From contig JAFXCD010000013.1 of NCBI GenBank assembly GCA_017521605.1, forward strand, positions 31,538 to 95,537: a stretch of DNA of 64,000 bases, in the 5' to 3' direction. Under the pieces are notes generated by a model. That model was not told the DNA's origin. It did no database searches and was given only the letters and a program-made list of their open reading frames with translations. The number at the start of each line of letters is the position of its first letter. The stretch's first letter is position 1. This DNA is from Lachnospiraceae bacterium (GTDB lineage Bacteria > Bacillota > Clostridia > Lachnospirales > Lachnospiraceae). The position numbers and the translations under genes are program-made. Positions 55,601-62,460 of the stretch are shown piece by piece.

Positions 55601-56591
55601 ATGTATCAAAATGTACTACACTTCCCATTGGGGCAGATAATAAATCTGTATCTACTTCATATTCTGATTGAAAGTAACCGGTTATTTTCTGAATTCCTTC
55701 TTTTCCCTGATAACGTCCACCGTTAGGATCTATTTCCAAATAAGAAGCCTTCTTCCTCCACTGGGCATAGAGGGTAATGCTGGAGTTTTCTTCCATACAC
55801 AAATTATAAATAGTAGCACCATCTGCATAACTTTTACCACTACCATCCTTCTTTGTATTCCATCCTGCAAATTCATATCCATTTCTTACAAAAGTATTCA
55901 AATTTAATTTGGTTTGAGGAGTCACAGCACAACCTTCGTACTCTGTTGCATTATTTACCATATGTGTACTCTTTTCCATAAAACCACTTCCAAAGTTTGC
56001 ATGATACCGTACAAAATATCTATTAGCCGATACCCCCTTGCAATTATGTGTAGGTAAATCAGCCGCCTGTTCCAGATTATTACAATGTGGACATCTATAA
56101 TAATATGCTTTAGACAAATCCAGCTTTTTTATAGTGGCAGCCACCTTATCACTCATATAGAAGCAACAATAATCTATCATTTCTCCACAATCTGCACAAC
56201 AGGGGAACCAACCGGAATAATAAGAGCTGTAACAGGGATTCTTACCAAACACCACCCCATGATATTGATTTCCTTCAGGATAAACACTATGAATACATCT
56301 TCCTGTTTTCCATACTACTCTCCAAAGACTAATAGGTACCTCATCCCGCCTGGTCCTTACATATCCATGCTCTCCGGTCCCGGGCTCCTTTATTGTTGAT
56401 TTTACACCTGTACTTATTTCATAATCGTTTTCATACCAGCTGGTTGATGTATCACCTTCACATGTCGTAAAAGCCTTTCCATCCGGGCTCATGGTAATTT
56501 CTGCTCCTTGCATGGTTTTTGCCTCTGTCACCAAACTATTTGTCCATAGTATCATTAGCACACATACTACCCCTACAATTAGTTGCCTCAT
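52617..56591 (-). CDS. Large secreted Tad-linked surface protein (LBR repeats, Gly-rich and Cys-rich domains)
   Basis: The 1324-residue protein has a signal-like helix (about residues 4-24). Next is a Cys-rich region (99-184) with CCADCGEMIDYCC and YYRCPHCNN. Two Listeria-Bacteroides/InlB-type repeats follow (about 190-278 and 385-428, each with GYxFxGWxx and LYAxW). A glycine-rich domain (495-755, ITGAQGG and GGGG clusters) is interrupted at 630-745 by a Cys-rich insert with CKICNSYEC and CRRCGNE. The rest (to 1324) looks like beta-sandwich repeats. No sortase motif or C-terminal anchor is seen. It sits between Tad genes, so it may be a pilus-tip or adhesin component. AGGAGG precedes ATG 56591. 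I know no family for the whole. Confidence 0.8.
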   Translation of the reverse strand: MRQLIVGVVCVLMILWTNSLVTEAKTMQGAEITMSPDGKAFTTCEGDTSTSWYENDYEISTGVKSTIKEPGTGEHGYVRTRRDEVPISLWRVVWKTGRCIHSVYPEGNQYHGVVFGKNPCYSSYYSGWFPCCADCGEMIDYCCFYMSDKVAATIKKLDLSKAYYYRCPHCNNLEQAADLPTHNCKGVSANRYFVRYHANFGSGFMEKSTHMVNNATEYEGCAVTPQTKLNLNTFVRNGYEFAGWNTKKDGSGKSYADGATIYNLCMEENSSITLYAQWRKKASYLEIDPNGGRYQGKEGIQKITGYFQSEYEVDTDLLSAPMGSVVHFDTCGGEYLADMRGKNVFDSWSYLQPFHGKMQNGIYQFLGEAGTTDRIIANYKQEAIILPVAEKEGYSFGGWYEDMEGLIPIGQGGDRFQPDEDITLYAKWVELQLLSKDNYLVNQGKGAVDLSWNQEDKQNKVYEIFQKKENELWTKLSSIENSAGDSKVSKTIFYSGEEGSYTVPESGFYTLELTGAQGGNYGIYKGGKGGSVEGTLFLQKGEKLEYILGGQNGYNGGGSSHIYGNGGGYSIVSTKRLGTIMIAGGGGGASEAENGGLGGSTEKVVEGMDGTNGEAGGGGGYRGGSSGSVDIHYHIEECEHLHIGTPTTYGGCYTKLVRCGSRDIEFKVTNSVFSYGNIADDGGVKICKICNSYECMGHLTEYGSYFCRRCGNEEKYPISICSAMTGYALNCDEKYRCGLEDGQVLMVQTSGGGTNYVNGKICINHAQKSGIHLGDGNLIIQSKQLGVWETMEQKGVKATDCAAPQAISMESVKKTAVSDEEIRITFARPQDNGTAYYHQVKSYDKNKDGLMCESNITKNILTSQVIGYRYAIDKKSDTIMGANNLFLADTKDSSFLTVSSEDKASYLHIAAQDKAGNIGPTIHINISKEDIVYWPLITEKILLGDSVNIAKSEEENTYYVKADNSTPIQLTLTGMLCGTARKEYQIDEAVFVIHSMDDNIEDGIFTVIIPKRDKVYAGNYTYLSEYLYKRHSGNDSVKDGLYTLAQRYNMCRNISVKQKLILSDQLDGKKIRIMPRVVAIGEKETTYSKEESDLLNSIYLIGDSRGPLIEGAQYLDEFGDVENLQEGYEVKLEAMDTGSGVAQFYVEVRNRDNGMVKYYEDTSLSGKIELFLEPQDPIFMGNFSIVVYAKDRVGNETTIHKGVLEVGIEAEISRILEPHTSVFKCGESGVLDITTWGYVEKVVVSFPDSFSKMDGSLNRTIYYEIPGFIKREKIIFQVPYDIPDEKITVQVTAYKNGEEYKAEPQLLTMEIQGDIRNEIRTRLR

Positions 56592-56614
56592 TTTTCCTCC
56601 TGTCTGTTTATATA

Positions 56615-57439
56615 TTATTTTACTACACCACACCTTTCACAATATTCCAGCATTACTCCATCCACTTCTTCTACTCCCCATTGATGTACATCATACAATG
56701 GATATCGTGTATCACTTTCCACCTGTGTTCCACAGTTTTTACACACATGTCGAATAACTCTGTCCTCCATACAATTTCCTTCCTGTATTAAGATATCTTC
56801 CTTCTCATGGGGTAATGGTTCCTGAGATACACTTTCCTCTAATCCACAAATTTTGCAGATATTATTATAATAACCACCCTTTTCACAAGTTGGTAATTCC
56901 CACACTGCTTTTTCAAAATCATGTATATGTACTTCCTCTACTATAGGAGCCGGAGTGGTAGTAGGTATCTCTGTGATTTGAGGTACCTGAGTCTGCACTA
57001 TTGGTGCCGGTACTTCCGTTGGTGCTATAGTTGGTACTTCCGTGGGCGCTGTTGTCGGCGGTGCTTCTGTAGATAGCTTCAGTATTTCTTTCTCTATTTC
57101 TTGCAATCCTTCCGATGACGTTTCCGGAGTCATGGTTGTTTGGACCTGTGGTGCTTCTGTTGTTATTTCTTCTACCTGCTTTTCCTTTTTCAAAGGAACT
57201 TCTGTCTCTTCCACGGGTGCCATAGTAATTGGTACAGCAGCTTCCTCTCTGTCTTTCTCTGGTGCCATTGTAACCTGTATTTGGGGTACCTCTGTCGTAC
57301 TTATCAAAGCCTGTTCGTCTTGTTGCTCGTTTCCAATTACTTTCTTATTCTCTCCGCTTATGGTAACATACCTGCACACTCCGGCAAAAGCAATACATGC
57401 CATACATCCTATCAATAAAACAGTTATTATTTTCCTCAT
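56615..57439 (-). CDS. Secreted Thr/Pro-rich protein with zinc-ribbon-like C-terminus
   Basis: The 274-residue protein has a signal-type helix (ITVLLIGCMACIAFAGV), a long low-complexity part rich in TAP, TEVP and TMAP repeats to about residue 165, and a C-terminal domain with HIHDFEKAVWELPTCEKGG, CKICG, HVCKNCG and EYCERCG. These Cys pairs and His residues look like bacterial zinc-ribbon-type repeats found in surface proteins. The GAAGG site favours ATG 57439. It lies 23 bp before the large surface protein gene and likely works with it. Function unknown. Confidence 0.75.
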   Translation of the reverse strand: MRKIITVLLIGCMACIAFAGVCRYVTISGENKKVIGNEQQDEQALISTTEVPQIQVTMAPEKDREEAAVPITMAPVEETEVPLKKEKQVEEITTEAPQVQTTMTPETSSEGLQEIEKEILKLSTEAPPTTAPTEVPTIAPTEVPAPIVQTQVPQITEIPTTTPAPIVEEVHIHDFEKAVWELPTCEKGGYYNNICKICGLEESVSQEPLPHEKEDILIQEGNCMEDRVIRHVCKNCGTQVESDTRYPLYDVHQWGVEEVDGVMLEYCERCGVVK

Positions 57440-58092
57440 CTCCATACCTTCACCAATCTAAGCGAGCCGGCATTTAATTCATTATAAAATTGCTCAGTAT
57501 AGCCTTCCTCCAATAATAGATTTACTCTGGCAGCCGGTGTTTCCACATCCTCAGAAGCAATTACATTTCCTGATGTGTCAAAAGCCTGATAAACCATGAT
57601 ATTTTCCCATAGCATATAGGTCTCACCCAATTCCTCATTTACCATATAAATGTTTACTAAATCTCCTTTTCGCAACACCCCACTGACCAGCTGAAACAAG
57701 TCATCTCCTTTGCATCCTGCAACAATAGGATTATGGATTCCCTTTCTGAATTTTTCCTCATCAGAGAACATAGCTTCTGTCAAAATAGTTCCTTGGGGAA
57801 TGAGTACCTCCGTTAGTTTTCCTATCAATATTTGCGGATTCTCTATCACCTTACCCGGTACTCGGTTTTTATCTATCTCTACCTGCACAAAGTACTCTGT
57901 CATACTGCTTTCACTAATCTCCAAGCCTTTTGCCAGTTCACATTTTACAGTCCAGACCATTACCTTTTCATATGCTTCCAAAGCATTCTTTTCCACGTTT
58001 AATAACAAAAAGAAGGTAGCAATGGACGCTATAAATGAAACCAGAATCACTCCCGGCAATATGTGTTTCTTTTCTTTTTCTCTTTTATTCAC
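57436..58092 (-). CDS. CpaB/RcpC-like pilus assembly protein (SAF domain)
   Basis: The 218-residue protein has one N-terminal membrane helix (ILPGVILVSFIASIATFFLLL) and a SAF-type region: ELAKGLEISESSMTEYFVQVE, IPQGTILTEAMF and RKGDLVNIYMV. CpaB proteins are assembly factors of Tad/Flp pili on the outer side of the membrane. I use the GTG at 58092 since GAGG stands 7 nt ahead; it overlaps the preceding gene end by 8 bp. Confidence 0.82.
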   Translation of the reverse strand: MNKREKEKKHILPGVILVSFIASIATFFLLLNVEKNALEAYEKVMVWTVKCELAKGLEISESSMTEYFVQVEIDKNRVPGKVIENPQILIGKLTEVLIPQGTILTEAMFSDEEKFRKGIHNPIVAGCKGDDLFQLVSGVLRKGDLVNIYMVNEELGETYMLWENIMVYQAFDTSGNVIASEDVETPAARVNLLLEEGYTEQFYNELNAGSLRLVKVWR

Positions 58093-58717
58093 TATCACAC
58101 CTCACTATATCTATGCTCTTTTCCTTTTCTCCGACAAATTCCCTGCCTGCCAGCCCCTCTACTTGAAAACTAATTTTACTGTAAATAGTAGTTGTTTCCA
58201 CACAAACATTATCAGGAGTAAATACCTCTCCTGTATTACCTGTAGTATAAGAGCTTATCTCTCCCAAATTATTAAATATCAGAATATCTATCAAATCATC
58301 CCGAACATTATAAATTCTGTAATCTTTTATGAATACCTTGCCTATCAGAAAATTATTATTGGTAGTGTTTAAATCATCATCCAGTTTCAGATTACATATT
58401 AAAGCTTCCCGAAACATCTGAAAGGCCTTATTCACATCCCTTATATAAATTCTATGATTTTTCCCATACTCCTCCAAATCAATTACTGCAGAAGCCAGAT
58501 TGGAAGCAGCCAGTGCATCCTCCACACCGGCTGCTATAACCATATACTGCGTCATCCGAAAACCAAAAAAGATTGTTAGTACCAAAATCAAAAAAAGCAT
58601 AGTTCCAGCCACTATATTAACATTTGCCGCCTCTTTTTTTATTGGTCTGATTCTAATTTTTTGCTGTAGACATTCGGATTTCTTCCAAAGGAACCCAACG
58701 TGTACTAAATCCACCAT
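58085..58717 (-). CDS. TadE/pseudopilin-like membrane protein
   Basis: About 210 residues with one hydrophobic stretch (VAGTMLFLILVLTIFFGF) near residue 45 and an outer domain of about 145 residues. The position, order and size fit a TadE/TadF-type pseudopilin. ATG 58717 is used because AAGGAGG stands 9 nt before it, although this overlaps the end of the preceding gene by 65 bp; the true start may lie later. No firm family match. Confidence 0.62.
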   Translation of the reverse strand: MVDLVHVGFLWKKSECLQQKIRIRPIKKEAANVNIVAGTMLFLILVLTIFFGFRMTQYMVIAAGVEDALAASNLASAVIDLEEYGKNHRIYIRDVNKAFQMFREALICNLKLDDDLNTTNNNFLIGKVFIKDYRIYNVRDDLIDILIFNNLGEISSYTTGNTGEVFTPDNVCVETTTIYSKISFQVEGLAGREFVGEKEKSIDIVRCDSE

Positions 58718-59063
58718 TCCATAGCTCCTCCTTCCGCTCCAGCATATTTTGTCTAAAACCACCCTTAATTCTCAACATAATAGTATCTCCATAAAATACC
58801 GGATTTAATGTCGTCCCTGAGATATCCACATTCTGTAGTCCTAAATTCTTTAATTCTTCCAACATTCTGTTTTTGTTTTCCTGTGATAAATATCCTTCTG
58901 TCTCCATCTTCAGTATATATTTTCTGGAAACCTGACTGACCTCCATTTTCTTTATCATTAATTCCGTACATTCCAGATATACCATTACTACAATTGTCAT
59001 GGCCAGGATAGTTATACCAATTGTTACCATATCCATGACATTTCCTCTACTCTTTTTTCTCAT
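58653..59063 (-). CDS. DUF4320/TadE-like pseudopilin
   Basis: The 136-residue protein starts with a short basic part and RGNVMDMVTIGITILAMTIVVMVYL, a hydrophobic helix typical of type IV pilin-like proteins, then QVSRKYILKMETEGYLSQENKNRMLEEL. This matches the DUF4320 pattern common in Clostridia Tad loci. It may be a minor pilin or assembly factor. It overlaps the next gene. Confidence 0.75.
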   Translation of the reverse strand: MRKKSRGNVMDMVTIGITILAMTIVVMVYLECTELMIKKMEVSQVSRKYILKMETEGYLSQENKNRMLEELKNLGLQNVDISGTTLNPVFYGDTIMLRIKGGFRQNMLERKEELWNGGFSTRWVPLEEIRMSTAKN

Positions 59064-59072
59064 AAGTTTGTA

Positions 59073-59255
59073 TTATCCTAAAATGCCCATAGCTTTCGTC
59101 TGCAAGGCTGTAACAATTTGAGTAATAAATGCTGTAAGACTATCCTTCATTACCACACAAAGCAGTAAAGCAATAATACAAAGTCCTACTGTTACTAACA
59201 GACCATCAATTCCTTCATTCTTTTTGTTTAATACCTGATAGATTTTATTCTTCAT
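59073..59255 (-). CDS. Flp-type major pilin candidate
   Basis: The 60-residue protein is short and mostly hydrophobic: KNEGIDGLLVTVGLCIIALLLCVVMKD, then an amphipathic tail. A Gly before IDGLLV suits cleavage by an A24 peptidase, leaving about 45 residues, which is the size of Flp pilins. It lies between TadC and the pseudopilin genes. ATG 59255 has AAAGGA before it. Confidence 0.72.
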   Translation of the reverse strand: MKNKIYQVLNKKNEGIDGLLVTVGLCIIALLLCVVMKDSLTAFITQIVTALQTKAMGILG

Positions 59256-59269
59256 TTCTTGTCCTTTCT

Positions 59270-60115
59270 TTAACCAAAAAATATAGGTGTTGAAAACATA
59301 TGCGACACGCATGCATATAACACTAATACCAGTATCAACGCAAATATTCCCAACTGATAGAAGGTAGCACTTCTGTTTAATTGCTCCTTCTTTTTATGCT
59401 GTAACGTAATTTCCATATCCTTAATCTGTTCTGCAATATCCCCTAATAGTTCCACGGCCTGTCCTGATTCTGTTGCCTGTAATATAGTAATGCATAATGA
59501 ATCAATATATCTGTTTCTAAAATATCCCTGAAACTTTTCTAATGCCTGATCCAAATCAGCCTTCATTACAATATCACCCGACAAATTTTGTAAAGCGTCT
59601 CTTAATCTCTCGTGGGTAACACTTCCATAACACTCTGCCAAAGCATCTGTAATATAAACACCGGCCCTAATCTGAATGGATAAAGCGCTATAAACTAAAT
59701 CCAACTCCACCAGCATTCTTTCATTATCCTTTTTATCCAAATACTGTAATAGAATTCCCGGCAAAAAGGCCCCTACTATAGCACATAGAAGTCCTATCAG
59801 TAAACCCGACGAACATCCTGTCGTTAAACCCAGTAATCCGATAATAATGCATAATGCCATATATGTAACCGGATTCATCCATGCACCATAATAATAGGAA
59901 GCACCATGTATTCTTAAATAATTTTCCCACCGTTCATAATCAAAGAAACCCTTTGAAGAATTACGGGCATGCATACAAACATTCTCGTAAGCTCGTAGTA
60001 TCGTGGCTTTGGTCTTTCCTGTAATCCCTATGTAAATCAGTCCGCACAATACCCATACAGCAGTCAGAATTTCTAAAATTGTTATAACATTTTGAATCAT
60101 CTGTACTTTATCCAT
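59270..60115 (-). CDS. TadC-like type II/IV secretion system F protein
   Basis: The 281-residue protein has membrane segments at both ends and a T2SSF-type central region, with ELDLVYSALSIQIRAGVYITDALAECYGS and LLGDIAEQIKDMEITLQHKKKEQLNR. TadC forms the inner-membrane platform with TadB. AGGAG precedes the ATG. Confidence 0.82.
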   Translation of the reverse strand: MDKVQMIQNVITILEILTAVWVLCGLIYIGITGKTKATILRAYENVCMHARNSSKGFFDYERWENYLRIHGASYYYGAWMNPVTYMALCIIIGLLGLTTGCSSGLLIGLLCAIVGAFLPGILLQYLDKKDNERMLVELDLVYSALSIQIRAGVYITDALAECYGSVTHERLRDALQNLSGDIVMKADLDQALEKFQGYFRNRYIDSLCITILQATESGQAVELLGDIAEQIKDMEITLQHKKKEQLNRSATFYQLGIFALILVLVLYACVSHMFSTPIFFG

Positions 60116-60124
60116 CTAATGCTC

Positions 60125-61060
60125 CTATTTATCTAACTTCCTTATCTTATTGTAAAACAGAAACAGAATCACCATTATGCCCAGCATGCATCCTCGTCCC
60201 ACCCAGGTTTTTAATAAAATATCCTGAATCGGTACACCAATCAATACTTCTACTGTTTTAAGTATAACTATTGTCATAGCCCCCAAAATCAGTATATTTA
60301 CCCATGCCTCACCAGCCAAAGCTTTCTGTTCCTGACGCATACGCATATGTTCCCGTATTGATTTCCTGCTCTGACTCACCAAAACAGTAAAATCTGCAGA
60401 ATACCGCATGCTTATTTCCATATTACGTACCAGTTCTTTAAACTTGGGATGTTGTACTTTTTCAGCCATGCTCAAAAGAGCCACTCCCGTTTCACCGGTT
60501 GTTTGAGCCTCATAATAGCATTCTTCCAACACACTTCTTAAAGGCTCTTCCAGATAATTGCTAATCTGTTTAAATATAATCGTCACCTCTCCTGAAGTAA
60601 TGCTGTAATTCCCAAGAAAATCCAGAAACTTCAACAATTCCCTATCCACCGCATTGTAATTTTGTAAAATCAGCAGATTCTGCAAAAGATATATAGAAAC
60701 TTCAAAAATCAGAATTATCAGAAATCCAAGCCACCAGTTATTCCCCAGAATAGTACCAATAGCGTATAATAATGCAACCAGTACTAAATTGCCTGTAATC
60801 CATAATTCCGGTGTGAGATATGGCATTTTACTGCTTAATCCACTATATAATAATTGTTGTTCCAGATGATACAAAATGCCTTTTCGCTTTTTCATAAGCA
60901 GTATACCCCTGCGTTTCTCTTCTACACGCCGCTTCGCAGCCTGTTCCAGGTTTTCATATGCACGGTACATCAAACTGTGAATAATACTTTTCTGACTTAT
61001 CCACCAAAACAGCAAAACAAAACCTATCAGCAATTCAAAAAACAATACTATTTTTCCCAT
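60125..61060 (-). CDS. TadB-like type II/IV secretion system F protein
   Basis: The 311-residue protein has N-terminal membrane helices, then a T2SSF-like region with LLKFLDFLGNYSITSGEVTIIFKQISNYLEEPLRSVLEECYYEAQTTGETGVALLSMAEKVQHPKF in order, and C-terminal helices. It should pair with the TadC-like protein. It starts 10 bp after the ATPase stop. Confidence 0.82.
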   Translation of the reverse strand: MGKIVLFFELLIGFVLLFWWISQKSIIHSLMYRAYENLEQAAKRRVEEKRRGILLMKKRKGILYHLEQQLLYSGLSSKMPYLTPELWITGNLVLVALLYAIGTILGNNWWLGFLIILIFEVSIYLLQNLLILQNYNAVDRELLKFLDFLGNYSITSGEVTIIFKQISNYLEEPLRSVLEECYYEAQTTGETGVALLSMAEKVQHPKFKELVRNMEISMRYSADFTVLVSQSRKSIREHMRMRQEQKALAGEAWVNILILGAMTIVILKTVEVLIGVPIQDILLKTWVGRGCMLGIMVILFLFYNKIRKLDK

Positions 61061-61070
61061 TCCTTATCAC

Positions 61071-62189
61071 CTATCCAAATACCTTTTCATATACCAGTTC
61101 CCGTCGTTTGCTGTCCCAGCCACGATTAATAAATACTTGTTTCACCTTGTAATGCTCCATAAATACCATGGTTGTAAAGCATTCCATCATTTTCATCAGC
61201 TCATCCCTGGAATACCGGCTACTATACATGGCATAGTCTACCAGCTTGTCTGTGGCTTTATTGGCAGCAGGAGCATGAATGGTCGCTGCACAAAGCTGTC
61301 CTGTATAAGCCGCATTTAATAAATACAGTGCTTCGTCCCCCTTCACCTCACCGATTATGAAGAAATCCACATCCATAGTCAGTCCTGCAATACTTATATT
61401 CTTCAAATCATAATTTACCTGACTTTCACCACTTCCCGGCAGGGAATGCATAAACATCATGTCCGGATGTCTTTTGGTTGTTAACTCATCCGCCTGCTGG
61501 GCAATCAGTATAGCCATATCATCCGGCAAAGTCTCCTTCAAAGCATTGAGCAATGTAGTTTTCCCTGAAGAATTACCACCACAAATCAAAGTCGATCCGG
61601 TACGGAAACGTTGTATCAGTATTTCAGCCAATTCTCTATCCAACATCTTACGCCGAATTAACTCCTGCATCTCCGGGAAATTCCTGGGAACCTTACGTAT
61701 ACACAAATAAGGCTCACCATAAGTATTTACCAAAGGCATGGATATGGTAAATCGCAGGATAAAGTCCTGATGACTGTCTGCATCCGTAAATCGTTGAATT
61801 GCATTCAAATTGGAAATATTCACCTGATTCTTAGTTGCCACATAGTCCACAAACTGTCGATACTCTTTTTCCGAATCAAAACGAATGGAGGTGGCCATAC
61901 GCTTTCCCTTCCGCTTAATACGAATATTGTCATAACTAATGATGCGGATATCTGAAATATCATGATCATCAATCAGTGATGAAATTTTGGAATAGCCGAA
62001 TATGTACTGCTCAAATAACCCTATCAATTCCGTTGCCTTTTCCTTAGAAATCTCATAAGTCGTTCTTGCATAATCTTCTGCTTCCTGCAAAAAAGCTTCT
62101 CTACTTAAAATACCCTTTTTCATCTGTATAAGGGATGGTTGCTTCTTAGTCGAATAATCATCCACCATCTTTTTTAAATATTCTGTCAT
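61071..62189 (-). CDS. CpaF/TadA-like pilus assembly ATPase
   Basis: The 372-residue protein is a VirB11/CpaF-type secretion ATPase. Walker A reads CGGNSSGKTTLL near residue 205; the acidic and Walker B part is FFIIGEVKGDEALYLL near residue 270, followed by CAATIHAPAANKATDKLVDY with the conserved His. It powers Tad pilus assembly. It is the first gene of the operon, 160 bp downstream of a strong promoter, with a weak AAGAG ribosome binding site. Confidence 0.92.
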   Translation of the reverse strand: MTEYLKKMVDDYSTKKQPSLIQMKKGILSREAFLQEAEDYARTTYEISKEKATELIGLFEQYIFGYSKISSLIDDHDISDIRIISYDNIRIKRKGKRMATSIRFDSEKEYRQFVDYVATKNQVNISNLNAIQRFTDADSHQDFILRFTISMPLVNTYGEPYLCIRKVPRNFPEMQELIRRKMLDRELAEILIQRFRTGSTLICGGNSSGKTTLLNALKETLPDDMAILIAQQADELTTKRHPDMMFMHSLPGSGESQVNYDLKNISIAGLTMDVDFFIIGEVKGDEALYLLNAAYTGQLCAATIHAPAANKATDKLVDYAMYSSRYSRDELMKMMECFTTMVFMEHYKVKQVFINRGWDSKRRELVYEKVFG

Positions 62190-62277
62190 TCACTATTACT
62201 CTTGAAAAATATCAAGAATTCCTTACACCACCCTTCTTCTCATTGTTCTTGGGAATACTTTGCTTATTTAAGCCAGA

Positions 62278-62294
62278 TTTTAGGAATCCTAAAA
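62278..62294. other. 17-bp perfect palindrome in the Tad operon leader
   Basis: TTTTAGGA-A-TCCTAAAA lies in the leader 89 bp before the ATPase start. It may be a regulator site or an RNA hairpin. No function is shown. Confidence 0.5.
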
Positions 62295-62348
62295 ATTTGT
62301 TGATAAAAAGATTCGTCTGATAACGAAAGATAAAATCGATTTACGCAT

Positions 62349-62377
62349 ACTATACAACCATCCCTATGGTTTGTCAA
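62349..62377 (-). promoter_or_regulatory. Sigma-A promoter of the Tad operon with a palindromic spacer
   Basis: TTGACA, 17 nt, TATAGT on the minus strand is a near-consensus promoter. The spacer holds AACCAT-AGGG-ATGGTT, a perfect 6-bp inverted repeat, which is a good place for a repressor or a MerR-type activator. The leader to the ATPase is about 160 nt. Confidence 0.85.
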
Positions 62378-62385
62378 TACCATAA

Positions 62386-62424
62386 TCAAAAAAAGAACTC
62401 CAATTTTTTACTTGAAGTTCTTTT
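62386..62424 (-). terminator. Terminator of the ABC-F gene
   Basis: AAAAGAACTTCAA and TTGGAGTTCTTTT pair over 13 bp with one G-T-type mismatch, and a T-run follows on the minus strand, about 37 bp after the ABC-F stop. Confidence 0.82.
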
Positions 62425-62460
62425 CCACTCTTTTATTCTATTTCTACTTTTGCAGAAGTT

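Noticed and set aside
57710-58372. 220-codon plus-strand open reading frame across cpaB and the pseudopilin gene
   Set aside because: Antisense to two supported genes, with no start signal and no recognisable domains.
62190-62348. Possible c-di-GMP riboswitch in the Tad operon leader
   Set aside because: The leader has AGCAAAG-like bits, but the conserved GEMM core sequence and paired arms are absent, so I do not call one.
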